Shown one piece after another: positions 10,407 to 19,799 of a stretch of 64,000 nucleotides of DNA; the stretch's first letter is position 1, and each line of letters starts with the position of its first letter. The DNA comes from Novipirellula artificiosorum (lineage in GTDB: Bacteria > Planctomycetota > Planctomycetia > Pirellulales > Pirellulaceae). The notes below the pieces were generated by a model that searched no databases, was not told the DNA's origin, and worked only from the letters and a program-made list of their open reading frames with translations. Both the position numbers and the translations under genes were made by a program. The DNA is taken from positions 62,001 to 126,000 of the forward strand of contig NZ_SJPV01000014.1 in assembly GCF_007860135.1 (NCBI RefSeq), written 5' to 3'.

Positions 10407-11870
10407 TCATTTGTGACTCAAGTGGCTTAATTTCAGAGGAAACTCCTTCACGACTTTTCCGCTGATGTCAACGCACTTGAACGTCATCACAGGATCGTCC
10501 AGCCGTAGGTCAAAGCTCAGCTGTCCCCAAAAGTTGCCTTCGTTGTAGGACCATACTGCATTGGGGAACGTCTCATGGGTGTGCTCGTTGGTCACCTTCG
10601 CCGAAACAAACTCATAGAGCGGATAACCACGCGGACGATCGATCTTCCAGATATCCGAGCGATGGCGATCTCCCGAGATGAGTATCACGCCGTCGATCTT
10701 CTTCTCGTTGATCCAATCGAAAATCTCATCGCGCTCGCCACGCGCCCAAGGGCCGGCCCAAGAATCTTTGCCCCCCTTGTCCGCGCCGTCGGACCACATG
10801 GTTCCCGAGGCAATGACCTTGAATTTGCCTTTGGCTGCTGCGAGTTCCTCGAACAGCCATTTCTTCTGGTCCGGGCCGAGCATGGTTTGATCTTCTTTCT
10901 CACGATAAAAGCGGCCATCGGTCATCAAGAAATCGACGTCCCCGAGCGAGAACGAATGCCAAGTGCCTGGCACTGAAGCGCCGCCGCCATAGTGGGGATT
11001 GTTCCAGTTTTGCCGGAACACCGTCCAGTTGGGTATTTTCCAGGGCGCTTCCAACCCTGCCCCGCCCGCGGAATCGTTCATCGCCATGTCATGATCATCC
11101 CAGACGGCATACATCCCGACGCTGCTGATCAAATCGCGGTATGCCGGGCTGAGGCAGCGGCGGTAGTAGAACAAGCGTTGAGCACCACGCCGGTTGACGA
11201 CGTCGATGTAAACGTTATCGCCCAGCCCCAGGTAGGCCAGCGGACGCGTCTTGGACATGTTCCGCCAAGCGTACTCGTGCGCAGGAACATAGCGAGAGCC
11301 TGAGCCGAACGTCACGTGGAACTCGACGGGTTGACCTTTTTCCGGTGCAGTTCGAAACCGGAACGTGTCTCGCCGGATCGGTTTCCCATCAACTTGGACC
11401 ACATACGCGTAGTCCGTAAACGGCTTCAAACCGGCGACCGTCATGACTGCCGTGAAATCGTCTGCGGGTGCCGTCGTGACCCGCTCCGATGCCTGCTCGC
11501 CGACAAGAATTTGAACCGATGCCTGCCCCGCCGTACGTACCCAGAACTTCGCGGAAGTCGGCTGCACATCCCCCAACATCGGGCCGCTAAAAAGTTTCAG
11601 GTCGTGCCGCTGAACCAAATCCACAAAAGCCGGTTCTGTCAACAGATCCGCCATTGCTCCCTCTGCTCCAAATCTGCCCGTTTGACCCTGGGCATCGGTG
11701 CCATACAAGGCGTTGATCAGATACGGGTCAAGGTCCTTCATGATGGCAGACTGCTCGCCTTCGGTGAGCGGCTCTTTCGCCAACGCGGTCACGGTTGCGG
11801 CAAGGGTCAGGGCGAGGACAACAACGGGGAAGATAGGTTTCGGCATCGATTTCACTCGGCTGAGAGTCAT
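10407..11870 (-). CDS. Secreted PhoD-like alkaline phosphatase / phosphodiesterase
   Basis: Metallophosphatase of the PhoD family, releasing phosphate from phosphomonoesters or diesters outside the cytoplasm. A signal peptide (MPKPIFPVVVLALTLAATVTALA) starts at the ninth codon, so ATG 11846 (weak GAG upstream) is as plausible as ATG 11870. Residues ~90-170 form the PhoD N-terminal Ig-like domain (FSGPMLGDVQPTSAKFWVRT). The catalytic part shows GDNVYID, VWDDHDMAMND and ISGDRHRSDI, the metal-binding blocks of the family. About 487 residues is normal. The N-terminal insert before the Ig-like domain (EGEQSAIMKDLDPYLINALYG) is not part of the core fold. It is probably cotranscribed with the GH10 gene downstream. 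Confidence 0.87.
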   Translation of the reverse strand: MTLSRVKSMPKPIFPVVVLALTLAATVTALAKEPLTEGEQSAIMKDLDPYLINALYGTDAQGQTGRFGAEGAMADLLTEPAFVDLVQRHDLKLFSGPMLGDVQPTSAKFWVRTAGQASVQILVGEQASERVTTAPADDFTAVMTVAGLKPFTDYAYVVQVDGKPIRRDTFRFRTAPEKGQPVEFHVTFGSGSRYVPAHEYAWRNMSKTRPLAYLGLGDNVYIDVVNRRGAQRLFYYRRCLSPAYRDLISSVGMYAVWDDHDMAMNDSAGGAGLEAPWKIPNWTVFRQNWNNPHYGGGASVPGTWHSFSLGDVDFLMTDGRFYREKEDQTMLGPDQKKWLFEELAAAKGKFKVIASGTMWSDGADKGGKDSWAGPWARGERDEIFDWINEKKIDGVILISGDRHRSDIWKIDRPRGYPLYEFVSAKVTNEHTHETFPNAVWSYNEGNFWGQLSFDLRLDDPVMTFKCVDISGKVVKEFPLKLSHLSHK

Positions 11871-12154
11871 TGGATGAATCGACCCAGTATATCAGCTATC
11901 GCCTTTCGATTCGCGTTCCAAACAGCTCGGAATTCTTCCAGCGACGTTCCGTGAAAGGGCCCGGCCTACGATGGCAAAACGACTTCACCCGGACAGCAGG
12001 CGGCGGCAGAGATCGTTCGCCCGGAGGTTAGAGGGTCACCCTGCGTCCCACTTGATCGGTTTCGCGAGATAGGCGATAGTTGGAAAGTGGACAGCTGGGT
12101 CGATTGTGAATTCTCATCAAGACACGACGCATTACCTCACGGACGGGCCCATCG
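11871..12154. promoter_or_regulatory. Divergent intergenic region: phosphatase (-) and glycan operon (+)
   Basis: About 284 bases lie between two divergent starts, so promoters for both are expected here. I see no convincing -35/-10 pair, operator palindrome or small gene. Confidence 0.35.
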
Positions 12155-13453
12155 GTGGTAAAGGGAACAATTTTTTATGTGGGAACCGAATCGGAAGTAC
12201 GGCATCATGCGCAGCCGTTGATGCAACGGGTTCCGATCCGAATTGCTGAGCCAGAAGTGGTGATCCGCGAGGCTCAGGCTGGTGACTTGGCCCTCTTTTT
12301 TTCAGAGCACTTTGAAAGGTTCCGCGGTGCGATCCGTCGTCTACAACATCGAAACATTGCCACGCTCTACGTGATTGACGGAATCTTGGAATGGCGAAAT
12401 GCTTGGGAGAACCGTGAGCAGGAGCCGGCTTGTCCTTGGACCATGCGGCCTGTGCTTTGTCACAAGGTTGCATGCATCGGGTCCTCGCAAGCGAGAACGC
12501 TGTGTGATTGGGGGAACTCTCACAAAGTGGAAGTCGTTGGTGTTCCCCGCTTGGATGAGCTTCGAAAACAAGAAAACTCGGTTGAACGATCGGACGATCC
12601 GTTTCGCATTCTCATCATGACAGCCAAATGGCCTGGATATACCGATGCGCAGAGACAGCAGATCAGGCAATCGCTTCTCGACTTGAAAGCGTGGTCACAA
12701 AAACAAGCCAAGCTAGGCAACCGACCGATTCAGTTGATTTGGCGTTTGACCGCTGGGTTGGATCGTATCATTGGCGTTGAGAATGAACTTCGCAATACGA
12801 CGGGCGACGACGTCGCCGAGGCGCTGCGACGAGCGGATGCGACCATTACGACGCCATCCACGGCACAGCTTGAATCCATGCTGATGGGTAAGCCTACCGC
12901 GATCCTCGATTATACCAATAGCCCGGTGTACGTTGATTCCGCCTGGCGAATCACGTCGAAAGTTCAGCTCGATAGCACGATCCAACAATTGTGCGATCCA
13001 CCTGCTGAGCGGATGCACTTTCAGCGGTGTCTGTTGCACGATGCCTTGCAATTGGAAGTCAATGCAACGGACCGGATGATCACGCTATTGGAGAAGATGA
13101 GCGAAGAATCCCACAAGCGAGCTCGGCAACCGCAACCACTTCCGTTTCCAAGCGGGTTGTTGCCTGCGTTACGGAATCAACCGCAACGGCTGTGCACCCA
13201 AACAGCCTTTCCTCAAAGTGATGCCTTTCGCCTCAATGATCCCACCATGGTGCAGGTTGAATTGGCGGATGCGCAACGCCAGGTCAAGCAGTTGCACGCT
13301 AAGATCGACCAACTCAACACCGAACTCGGCCAGGCACACGAAATCTTTGAAACGATTCACAAGCACCCGATAGCGGGACCGGTCGTTCGTGCTCGTGAGA
13401 AGTTTCTTCAATGGGTTGCAAGATTGAAAGCAAACAAAGCGGATCCAACTTAG
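12155..13453 (+). CDS. GT-B-like glycosyl/glycerophosphotransferase with C-terminal coiled coil
   Basis: First gene of a five-gene operon. It starts at GTG 12155. No signal peptide or membrane segment is seen. The middle part (about 150-270) has the look of the C-terminal half of a GT-B or CDP-glycerol glycerophosphotransferase-like enzyme: FRILIMTAKWPGYTD, then DDVAEALRRADATITTPSTAQLESMLMGKPTAILDY, where Ser/Thr-rich and 'lesmlmgkPtail' residues match the donor-site helix. The last ~70 residues (VELADAQRQVKQLHAKIDQL) have heptad spacing and probably form a coiled coil. The following gene starts 6 bases after the stop. The exact substrate is unknown; context points to assembly of a surface glycan or glycolipid. 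Confidence 0.6.
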   Translation: MVKGTIFYVGTESEVRHHAQPLMQRVPIRIAEPEVVIREAQAGDLALFFSEHFERFRGAIRRLQHRNIATLYVIDGILEWRNAWENREQEPACPWTMRPVLCHKVACIGSSQARTLCDWGNSHKVEVVGVPRLDELRKQENSVERSDDPFRILIMTAKWPGYTDAQRQQIRQSLLDLKAWSQKQAKLGNRPIQLIWRLTAGLDRIIGVENELRNTTGDDVAEALRRADATITTPSTAQLESMLMGKPTAILDYTNSPVYVDSAWRITSKVQLDSTIQQLCDPPAERMHFQRCLLHDALQLEVNATDRMITLLEKMSEESHKRARQPQPLPFPSGLLPALRNQPQRLCTQTAFPQSDAFRLNDPTMVQVELADAQRQVKQLHAKIDQLNTELGQAHEIFETIHKHPIAGPVVRAREKFLQWVARLKANKADPT

Positions 13454-13459
13454 AAGCTT

Positions 13460-14518
13460 ATGAAAGAGTCCGCTCAAACCGGCGCCGGGATTCCGTCGCC
13501 TGAATCGCGACCTTCGCAAAGAATCGACGTCGTCTGTGCAGCGGACGATGCCTATGTGATGCCGCTTGCCGTGACCCTAAAAAGTGCTTGCCGCCATCTC
13601 GGAAGTGGCAAACGAATCCGCTTGTTCTTGCTTGCCGGCGAGATTTGCGACGAAAACTGGTCAAGGCTCCAGCAAACCCTCGTTGACGAACCCATTGAAA
13701 TCCACACAATCAAACCTGATCTTGATGTGGTTTCTGATCTGAGTATTTCACACCACATTTCACACACCGCCTACTTTCGACTCTTAGCGGCAGAATTGGT
13801 GCCTTGCAAAGTCGAGAAGGCTATCTACCTCGATGCTGACTTGTTTGTCAAAGAGGATCTTGCTCGTCTTTGGGATTTGCCCATCGAACAACACGATTGC
13901 CTGGCGACGGCTGACATTGCATGTCCCTTTGTTGATGCGAGAGTTGGTTGTGCGAACTATCGCTTGGCAAACCCTTACATGGCGGCGTTGAGACCGATTC
14001 GAAACTATCGAGAATTGGACTTGGACGGTGCAAGTGAGTACTTCAACAGCGGCGTGATGGTGCTGAACCTTCATCAATGGCGAAAAGAAAACGTTGCGGA
14101 ACGTTTGTTAAAAATACTTCGTGACAATCGAGAGCACGTTTGGTGCTGGGACCAGTATGCACTGAATGTGCTATTTCACGGCAATTGGGGACGATTTGAG
14201 CCACGTTGGAACCAGGGGGCCCATGTATTCGAATATCCTTCCGAAGCCCATGCACCGATTGATCCTCAGCAGTGGACAGACATGAGAACCAACCCGGCGA
14301 TCGTACATTTCACGACGGAGTTCAAACCCTGGCAAACCTCTTCGAATCACCCTCGTAGCGAGGTTTTCTTTGAGGGGCTTGCCGCGACGGCATGGAAAAA
14401 TTGGTGTCTGCCGGAAACGGCATCGAGCTTCAAGCAATGGTTCAACCGGCGAATGATCGACATGATCAAGCGATCCACCATCACTTTTCGTAAACTTGCA
14501 TCGGTAGGGTCACCATGA
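13460..14518 (+). CDS. Family 8 glycosyltransferase
   Basis: Retaining GT8 enzyme transferring a hexose (glucose or galactose in most members) from a nucleotide sugar. It has the N-terminal nucleotide-binding strand IDVVCAADDAYVMPLAVTL, the metal-binding DXD motif in YLDADLFV (about residues 125-127), the FNSGVMVLNLHQWR block and WDQYALNVLF. Length of 352 residues is normal for soluble GT8 proteins. It begins 6 bases after the previous stop and its end overlaps the next start (ATGATGA), so the genes are translationally coupled. The C-terminal basic tail (NRRMIDMIKRSTITFRKL) may associate with the membrane. Confidence 0.85.
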   Translation: MKESAQTGAGIPSPESRPSQRIDVVCAADDAYVMPLAVTLKSACRHLGSGKRIRLFLLAGEICDENWSRLQQTLVDEPIEIHTIKPDLDVVSDLSISHHISHTAYFRLLAAELVPCKVEKAIYLDADLFVKEDLARLWDLPIEQHDCLATADIACPFVDARVGCANYRLANPYMAALRPIRNYRELDLDGASEYFNSGVMVLNLHQWRKENVAERLLKILRDNREHVWCWDQYALNVLFHGNWGRFEPRWNQGAHVFEYPSEAHAPIDPQQWTDMRTNPAIVHFTTEFKPWQTSSNHPRSEVFFEGLAATAWKNWCLPETASSFKQWFNRRMIDMIKRSTITFRKLASVGSP

Positions 14519-15516
14519 TGAATTCGATCCTTACCCTACCAAGTCGTGAAGAGACGAAAGACGCCAAGCCGCTGCTAACCCTCTTTACGGTTTTGAAGCC
14601 ATTTGAAGGCGAGGCGGATTCACATCAGCGAAATGCGATCGCGAGCTGGCGAGCGCTTGAGCCAGATGTCGAGATTTTGCTGGTTTCGAATACTCGCATC
14701 CCTGAGGACGTTCGCTCTCAGTTCCACTGCTATCAGGCCACCAAGATAAACCGATATGGCACACCACTGCTGGATGAAGTCTTCCGTTTGGCAGCATCCA
14801 AAGGCCGAGGTGCGGTTAGAGCCTTCGTCAACGCTGACATCATTTTGGATCATCGATTTGTAAATGCTGCTGAACAACTGATGCAGTCCAAACTACACTC
14901 CTGGCTCGCAATTGGACAACGAATTGAGCTGGAGATGCCTAACCGAATCGACCATAGCGATGACCAATGGATCAGTGACCGTTTTCAAGAAATTGGATCA
15001 CGTGGCACGGCTGCATCCAGTTTGTGCAAGGACTTTTTTCTGTTCCCTGCCGACCTCTTCCAAGATATTCCCGCCTTTGCCATCGGACGTGGCAACTGGG
15101 ACAACTGGATGGTTTGGAAAAGCAAAGCTTCCCACATACCCGTGGTGGACATCAGCCAAGTCGCGCCGGTGATTCACCAAGAACATGGATACTCGCACGT
15201 CCCAGGCGGTCGGATGTCTGCGTATGTGAGTGGCCCGGAAGCTCGTGAGAACCAACGGCTTGCGGGTGGCCGAAACTGGCTGGTCGGCAGCACGCCGAAC
15301 TGGAGGCTGGATAAAGAGGGAATACACCCAATGCGTTTTGCAACGCTTCGGTTTTCCAAAGATCTGCTGCGTGTCGCATCGCTACTTCGCACGATGATCG
15401 GGTTTCCGAATCCGCGTCGTGTAGTAAAGGAGTCTGCGAAGATTGGCGTTTCGGCCGGCGCCAAAGATGAGCATTCAGACCCGGGCGATCCTACCGACAG
15501 TGCTGCATCGCCATGA
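14515..15516 (+). CDS. Putative GT-A-fold glycosyltransferase, family uncertain
   Basis: Starts at ATG 14515 or 14518, overlapping the previous stop. It has LLTLFTVLKPFEG near the N terminus, RNAIASWRALEPDVEILLVSN like the first strands of a GT-A fold, AFVNADIIL in the position of a DXD motif (here N-A-D) and GNWDNWMVWKS further on, where GT-A enzymes often place catalytic residues. No signal peptide or membrane helix. It resembles glycosyltransferase-like proteins that accompany polysaccharide operons, but I cannot name a family. The stop overlaps the next start by 4 bases (ATGA). Role in glycan or glycolipid assembly is inferred from the operon. Confidence 0.6.
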   Translation: MMNSILTLPSREETKDAKPLLTLFTVLKPFEGEADSHQRNAIASWRALEPDVEILLVSNTRIPEDVRSQFHCYQATKINRYGTPLLDEVFRLAASKGRGAVRAFVNADIILDHRFVNAAEQLMQSKLHSWLAIGQRIELEMPNRIDHSDDQWISDRFQEIGSRGTAASSLCKDFFLFPADLFQDIPAFAIGRGNWDNWMVWKSKASHIPVVDISQVAPVIHQEHGYSHVPGGRMSAYVSGPEARENQRLAGGRNWLVGSTPNWRLDKEGIHPMRFATLRFSKDLLRVASLLRTMIGFPNPRRVVKESAKIGVSAGAKDEHSDPGDPTDSAASP

Positions 15517-16838
15517 TCGAACTCACATTCACCCTTTTTGAACGAATGAACTCCTTCACCCAGCTTTCGATTCTCGTTGGATCGATCCTTTTGATCTGGT
15601 CGTTGGTTCACGTTGGTCTTGTTGGGTTCTTTAGCGTCATCGTTGTACGAAATCGGTTAGCGAGGTCGGAAAAGGACACGGTCACCCATCGTCATTTAAA
15701 GGCTTCGGTTCTGATGTCGCTTCGTGGCTGTGATCCGTGCCTCAGCCGAAACTTGAAGAGCCTGCTGCATCAGGCTTATGACGACTTTGAGATCATCGTT
15801 GTTGTTGACAGTCGCGACGACCCGGCATGGGATTTGACGCAGCAGGTCAAATCCGCCGAAGACACTGCCGATCGCTTGCGGATCTTTGAGTTGCAGAATC
15901 CGTCGACGACATGCAGTTTGAAATGCAGTTCCTTGATTCAAGCGACTCAGCAAATCAGCCCCGATAGTGACGTGGTTGTCCTGATCGACGCTGACGTGGT
16001 TCCGCATACGAACTGGCTGCATGACGCACTGCGGCCGCTGTCCGATCCCAAGATAGGCGTCGTGACGGGAAATCAGTGGTTTTCGCCGCATCGCCCTGAT
16101 CGCGGATCACTACTTCGCAGCATCTGGAATTCGGGTGCGATGGTGGCCTCGGCATTGAACTCAAATCCGTGGGCCGGAACCTGTGCAATGCGGGTTGCTG
16201 ACCTGAAGCGGTCTGGGCTCATCGAAAAATGGAACAGCTCGGTCGTCGACGATGGCCCCATCAAAGTAGCGTTTGCGCGGATCGGGTTACAAGTGTTTTT
16301 TGAACCGAGATTGATCATGGTCAACCGTGATCAATGTACGGCGGCTTTCGTGGGACGGTACGTAACGCGGATGCTGACATGGTCACGGATCTATGAGAAA
16401 ACATTCGCGAACACAGTGGTTCATGCGGTCGCGATGTTCGCCTTGCTGGTGATCTCGCTGATGACTTTCCTAGTGGCCTTGCTGCTCCGGGATGAATTCG
16501 CGGCCCTGCTTGTCGGAGCTTCGATGTTCGTCTCGAATCTGCTGATGTTCGTTGGATTCCGATCCGCTGAGCACGCTGTCAGCCATGCGATCTCCCCTCG
16601 CCGCAATGAGAATCAGTTAGAGCCCATGACGTGGTTGAAGGCGACTTGGGTGTTCTTATTGCTACCGATCTGCCAACTGGCTCATGTTTTTTGGACGATC
16701 AAAGCCGTCTTCGCACGCCAAGCATCCTGGCGGAACATCACGTACCGTTTGGATTCACAGCAGCGAGTAAAAATGGTTGCCTACCAACCTTACAAAGCCA
16801 CTCCGTGTACCTCATCGAAATCCACGAGATCGATTTGA
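15513..16838 (+). CDS. Membrane-bound GT2 glycosyltransferase (processive/ceramide-type)
   Basis: One N-terminal membrane helix (SILVGSILLIWSLVHVGLVGFFSVIVV), a cytoplasmic GT2 catalytic domain, then two or three C-terminal helices (about 305-355 and 370-400). Catalytic-site blocks are DFEIIVVVDSRDD, VVVLIDADVVPH (DXD-like, about residues 158-160) and VVDDGPIKVAFARIGLQV, in which VDDG fills the ED position; a clear QxxRW motif is not seen, so a processive polymer synthase is less certain. It shares CSLKCSSL and the whole layout with the GT2 at 40947-42347, so the two are paralogues. It overlaps the previous gene by 4 bases and the next by 1. It probably transfers a sugar to a lipid acceptor. 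Confidence 0.8.
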   Translation: MIELTFTLFERMNSFTQLSILVGSILLIWSLVHVGLVGFFSVIVVRNRLARSEKDTVTHRHLKASVLMSLRGCDPCLSRNLKSLLHQAYDDFEIIVVVDSRDDPAWDLTQQVKSAEDTADRLRIFELQNPSTTCSLKCSSLIQATQQISPDSDVVVLIDADVVPHTNWLHDALRPLSDPKIGVVTGNQWFSPHRPDRGSLLRSIWNSGAMVASALNSNPWAGTCAMRVADLKRSGLIEKWNSSVVDDGPIKVAFARIGLQVFFEPRLIMVNRDQCTAAFVGRYVTRMLTWSRIYEKTFANTVVHAVAMFALLVISLMTFLVALLLRDEFAALLVGASMFVSNLLMFVGFRSAEHAVSHAISPRRNENQLEPMTWLKATWVFLLLPICQLAHVFWTIKAVFARQASWRNITYRLDSQQRVKMVAYQPYKATPCTSSKSTRSI

Positions 16839-17524
16839 TGAGAGACCCCATCTTGATATGCGGTTGTCCTGGATCAGGCACGAGTTTGTTGGCAAAGATG
16901 TTAAGACATTGTGGCGTTTTTTTGGGTGCCGATGCCGGCCCCTTGAACGATCGCAAATTTCATGAATCGGCGAGTTTTCGCAATGCGAACAACCAGATTT
17001 TGTCCTCGACCATCAACTTCCCCCATGCCCCGAAGGGTGAAGAGCAATTTCACGCTCACAACAAGCGAATGTTAGCGAACATTCACGCGTTCAAGCAGGC
17101 GATTGATATTGAAGGGATACAGAGACAATTCTGGGCGAATCAAGAGCAGGACCAGCCATGGGGCTGGAAAGATCCTCGCAATTCGGCGACCGCGATTGTC
17201 TGGCAATCGCTTTTTCCGAGATTGAGAATCGTGATCCTCGAAAGAAAATGGAGAGCGGACGTTGCCGCCGAGCGCCCCAATAGCCTCGCTGGCGAGTGGT
17301 TCCGTAAGCAATCGTCTTCGGGCATTCGCTTGCTCTACCAAAACCCGGTTGGCATTGACCGAGCCAAAAGGATCACTGTCGATTTTGATCGGTTGATCAC
17401 GAATCGCGACGAGCTGAATTCTGTGTTGCGTTCCCTTGGCTTGAGACATCTTGAGGTCAAGGATTTCTCGGCTTTCTCAACCGCGGTGGGTCTTGAGTCC
17501 ACCTTGCCCCATCCACTTCGGTGA
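16838..17524 (+). CDS. PAPS-dependent sulfotransferase family protein
   Basis: Transfers sulfate from PAPS to a sugar, lipid or peptide hydroxyl. The ATG at 16838 shares one base with the previous stop (TGATG) and places the 5'-phosphosulfate loop ILICGCPGSGTSLLAKML directly at the N terminus, as in sulfotransferases; an open frame upstream to 16631 is just antisense-free overlap with the GT2 gene. WGWKDPRNS is the conserved K/R-DPR block and LRIVILERKWRADV resembles the 3'-phosphate-binding region. About 229 residues is short but complete for Sulfotransfer_3-like proteins. It is the last gene of the glycosyltransferase operon, so its likely substrate is the glycan or glycolipid made there. 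Confidence 0.8.
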   Translation: MRDPILICGCPGSGTSLLAKMLRHCGVFLGADAGPLNDRKFHESASFRNANNQILSSTINFPHAPKGEEQFHAHNKRMLANIHAFKQAIDIEGIQRQFWANQEQDQPWGWKDPRNSATAIVWQSLFPRLRIVILERKWRADVAAERPNSLAGEWFRKQSSSGIRLLYQNPVGIDRAKRITVDFDRLITNRDELNSVLRSLGLRHLEVKDFSAFSTAVGLESTLPHPLR

Positions 17525-17672
17525 TGAGGCCAACGTACCGTGATCGGCGAGGATAATCGACAGTTCGATCGGCAAACGACGGATCCGCTCGACACGTCGT
17601 CTGCCTTGCCCGGGTGTTTCATGAAGAGGTTCAAGAACGAGAACACAACAAGGCAATTTCGCTACACCGATT

Positions 17673-19799
17673 CTACTCGTATCGCAGTGCGTCGATGGGA
17701 TCGAGCATGGACGCTTTCCGAGCGGGATAGTAGCCAAAGACAATTCCAACAGTGGCGGCGACACCGACGGCAATGATGGGAGCCCAAAACGACATCTCGC
17801 TCGGCCAACCCATCATCCAGCCAATCGTCATCGAACTGACGTGTCCAAGTACGATGCCGAATAGGCCTCCGATCAAACAGAGCACGGTCGCTTCGATGAG
17901 AAACTGCCGTAGGATTGCATTGCGATTTGCACCCACTGCCATGCGCAGCCCAATCTCTCGGGTCCGTTCGGTCACGGAAACCAGCATGATGTTCATGATG
18001 CCCACGCCACCGACGAGCAACGAAACCCCGGCGATGATCAATCCAAGTGCCGACAGCCCCGCGACAACCTGTTTGGTCACTCTCGATACCTCCGTGATAT
18101 CCTGGATCTGGAAAACATCAGGATCCACGTCGTGGCGGCGTGAAAGAGCTTGACGAATTTGCTGGCGTGCTTCCGGTACGTCCTCAGGTGACAAAGCTTG
18201 AACGTAGATTTGACTGAGATGCTCGTTGCGAGTGGATCGACGGAGAGATGCCAGTTGCATCTTTGGCATCTGATCACCAAAGGCAGCGACGCGATTGACG
18301 GAACTTGTACTGCTGTTCAAGCGATATTTAAAGGTCGTCCAAGGCGCAACCATGATATCGTCTTGATCATTTCCAATCACATCCCCTCCCTTTGCTGACA
18401 AAACTCCCACAACGCGAAGAGAAACTCCGTTTGCTCGGATCTCTTTTCCGATCGGGTATTCGTCGCTAAACAACTCCTTTGCAACGGTTTGGCCGATGAT
18501 GCAGACCTTTAACGCGTCGTACACGGCCTCCTCGCTAAACAGTTGCCCCATGTCCATCTCGGACCAAGTTCTGCCACGAAGATAGTCCGGAGAACTGCCA
18601 AGCACGAACGTTGGGCGGCAGCGACGGTTTCCGTACACCAATTGGACTTGGCCGTGAACGATCGGTGCTGTCAGTCGAACGGCGGGACACTGCTCCAGCA
18701 GCAGTGAGACATCATCGGGTGTCAGCGGTACATAGCGCCGCCGCCGACCCGAACTCGGTGTATACGTTGAGGAGACATTGAGCATGTTGGCACCCATGCT
18801 GGCAACCGTATCTCGGATCGCTCTCGAAGAGCCGCTACTGAGTTCCATGACATTCACGACGGACGCGACACCAATGATCACACCGAGCATGGTCAGCGCC
18901 GTGCGCAACGCGTTGGTTCGCAGTGCAGCCAACGAGACGGTAACCGCGTTCAAAATCGAAGCCAGAACTTGTCCGGTTGCGCGGGAATCGAGTGATAGGG
19001 GTTCCTTTGAAGCCGGTTTTGTATTGACGATTGGCGTCTGCACGGAATGCGTATGATCGTTGGCAATGACGCCATCCTTCATATGGACAACGCGGTCTGC
19101 GCTGCGAGCGACTTCGGCATCGTGAGTCACGACGATCAGGGTGATTCGATGCTCAAGGTTTAGTTTACGAAACAGCTCCAGTATTTCTTGCTCGGTTTTC
19201 GAGTCAAGATTGCCGGTCGGTTCGTCAGCCAGTAGCAATTGGGGGCGGTTGATCAATGCTCGAGCAATCGCTACGCGCTGGCGTTCGCCACCTGAGAGCT
19301 GGTTGGGTGCATGGTCCATTCGCCCCGCCAAACCCACGATGCTGAGCAGATGCTTCGCGTAGGCGACTCTTTCGGATTGTGTGCGATCGTCTGTCGCATA
19401 CAAGGTGGGAAGAAGAACGTTGTCCAATGCAGAGGTGCGAGGCAACAGGTTGAAATTCTGAAAGACAAATCCGACGTGACGGTTGCGGAAGACCGCAAGC
19501 TCGCTGCTCGAGAGACCCGAAACATCGATTTCGGAAAACTTGTAAAGACCCGCAGTCGATCGATCTAGGCTGCCCAACAGATTCATCAGCGTCGTCTTGC
19601 CGGACCCGGAGGACCCCATCAGTGCGACAAACTCACCCGCATTGATGTTCAGCGTGATCCCTTTCAGCACAGGCAAAGGCATGTCGCCCACCTGGTATGT
19701 CTTGCAGATATCGCCGAGCTCGATCAAACGGGGGTCTCCTGGTTGCAGTGCCGTTTCATTGGAATCATTCGCGACGCCTTTGCAATGCGACAAAGTCAT
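17673..19799 (-). CDS. macB: MacB-like ABC exporter: ATPase fused to permease
   Basis: Inner-membrane component of a tripartite efflux pump that works with an adaptor and a TolC channel. The N-terminal ATPase domain has Walker A GSSGSGKTT (residues 62-70), signature LSGGERQ, Walker B LLLADEPTGNLD and VVTHD. The first membrane helix follows (about 295-320, LTMLGVIIGVASVV), then the periplasmic MacB_PCD domain and three C-terminal FtsX-type helices. At 708 residues it is slightly longer than E. coli MacB (648) owing to a ~20-residue N-terminal tail and a linker. Its ATG overlaps the adaptor stop by 4 bases. It is the last gene of a three-gene operon. DevCA-type systems have separate ATPase and permease; here they are fused. 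Confidence 0.9.
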   Translation of the reverse strand: MTLSHCKGVANDSNETALQPGDPRLIELGDICKTYQVGDMPLPVLKGITLNINAGEFVALMGSSGSGKTTLMNLLGSLDRSTAGLYKFSEIDVSGLSSSELAVFRNRHVGFVFQNFNLLPRTSALDNVLLPTLYATDDRTQSERVAYAKHLLSIVGLAGRMDHAPNQLSGGERQRVAIARALINRPQLLLADEPTGNLDSKTEQEILELFRKLNLEHRITLIVVTHDAEVARSADRVVHMKDGVIANDHTHSVQTPIVNTKPASKEPLSLDSRATGQVLASILNAVTVSLAALRTNALRTALTMLGVIIGVASVVNVMELSSGSSRAIRDTVASMGANMLNVSSTYTPSSGRRRRYVPLTPDDVSLLLEQCPAVRLTAPIVHGQVQLVYGNRRCRPTFVLGSSPDYLRGRTWSEMDMGQLFSEEAVYDALKVCIIGQTVAKELFSDEYPIGKEIRANGVSLRVVGVLSAKGGDVIGNDQDDIMVAPWTTFKYRLNSSTSSVNRVAAFGDQMPKMQLASLRRSTRNEHLSQIYVQALSPEDVPEARQQIRQALSRRHDVDPDVFQIQDITEVSRVTKQVVAGLSALGLIIAGVSLLVGGVGIMNIMLVSVTERTREIGLRMAVGANRNAILRQFLIEATVLCLIGGLFGIVLGHVSSMTIGWMMGWPSEMSFWAPIIAVGVAATVGIVFGYYPARKASMLDPIDALRYE

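Noticed and set aside
16631..16837. Upstream extension of the sulfotransferase frame
   Set aside because: It lies inside the GT2 gene in another frame, and the ATG at 16838 directly precedes the PAPS-loop and is coupled to the GT2 stop.
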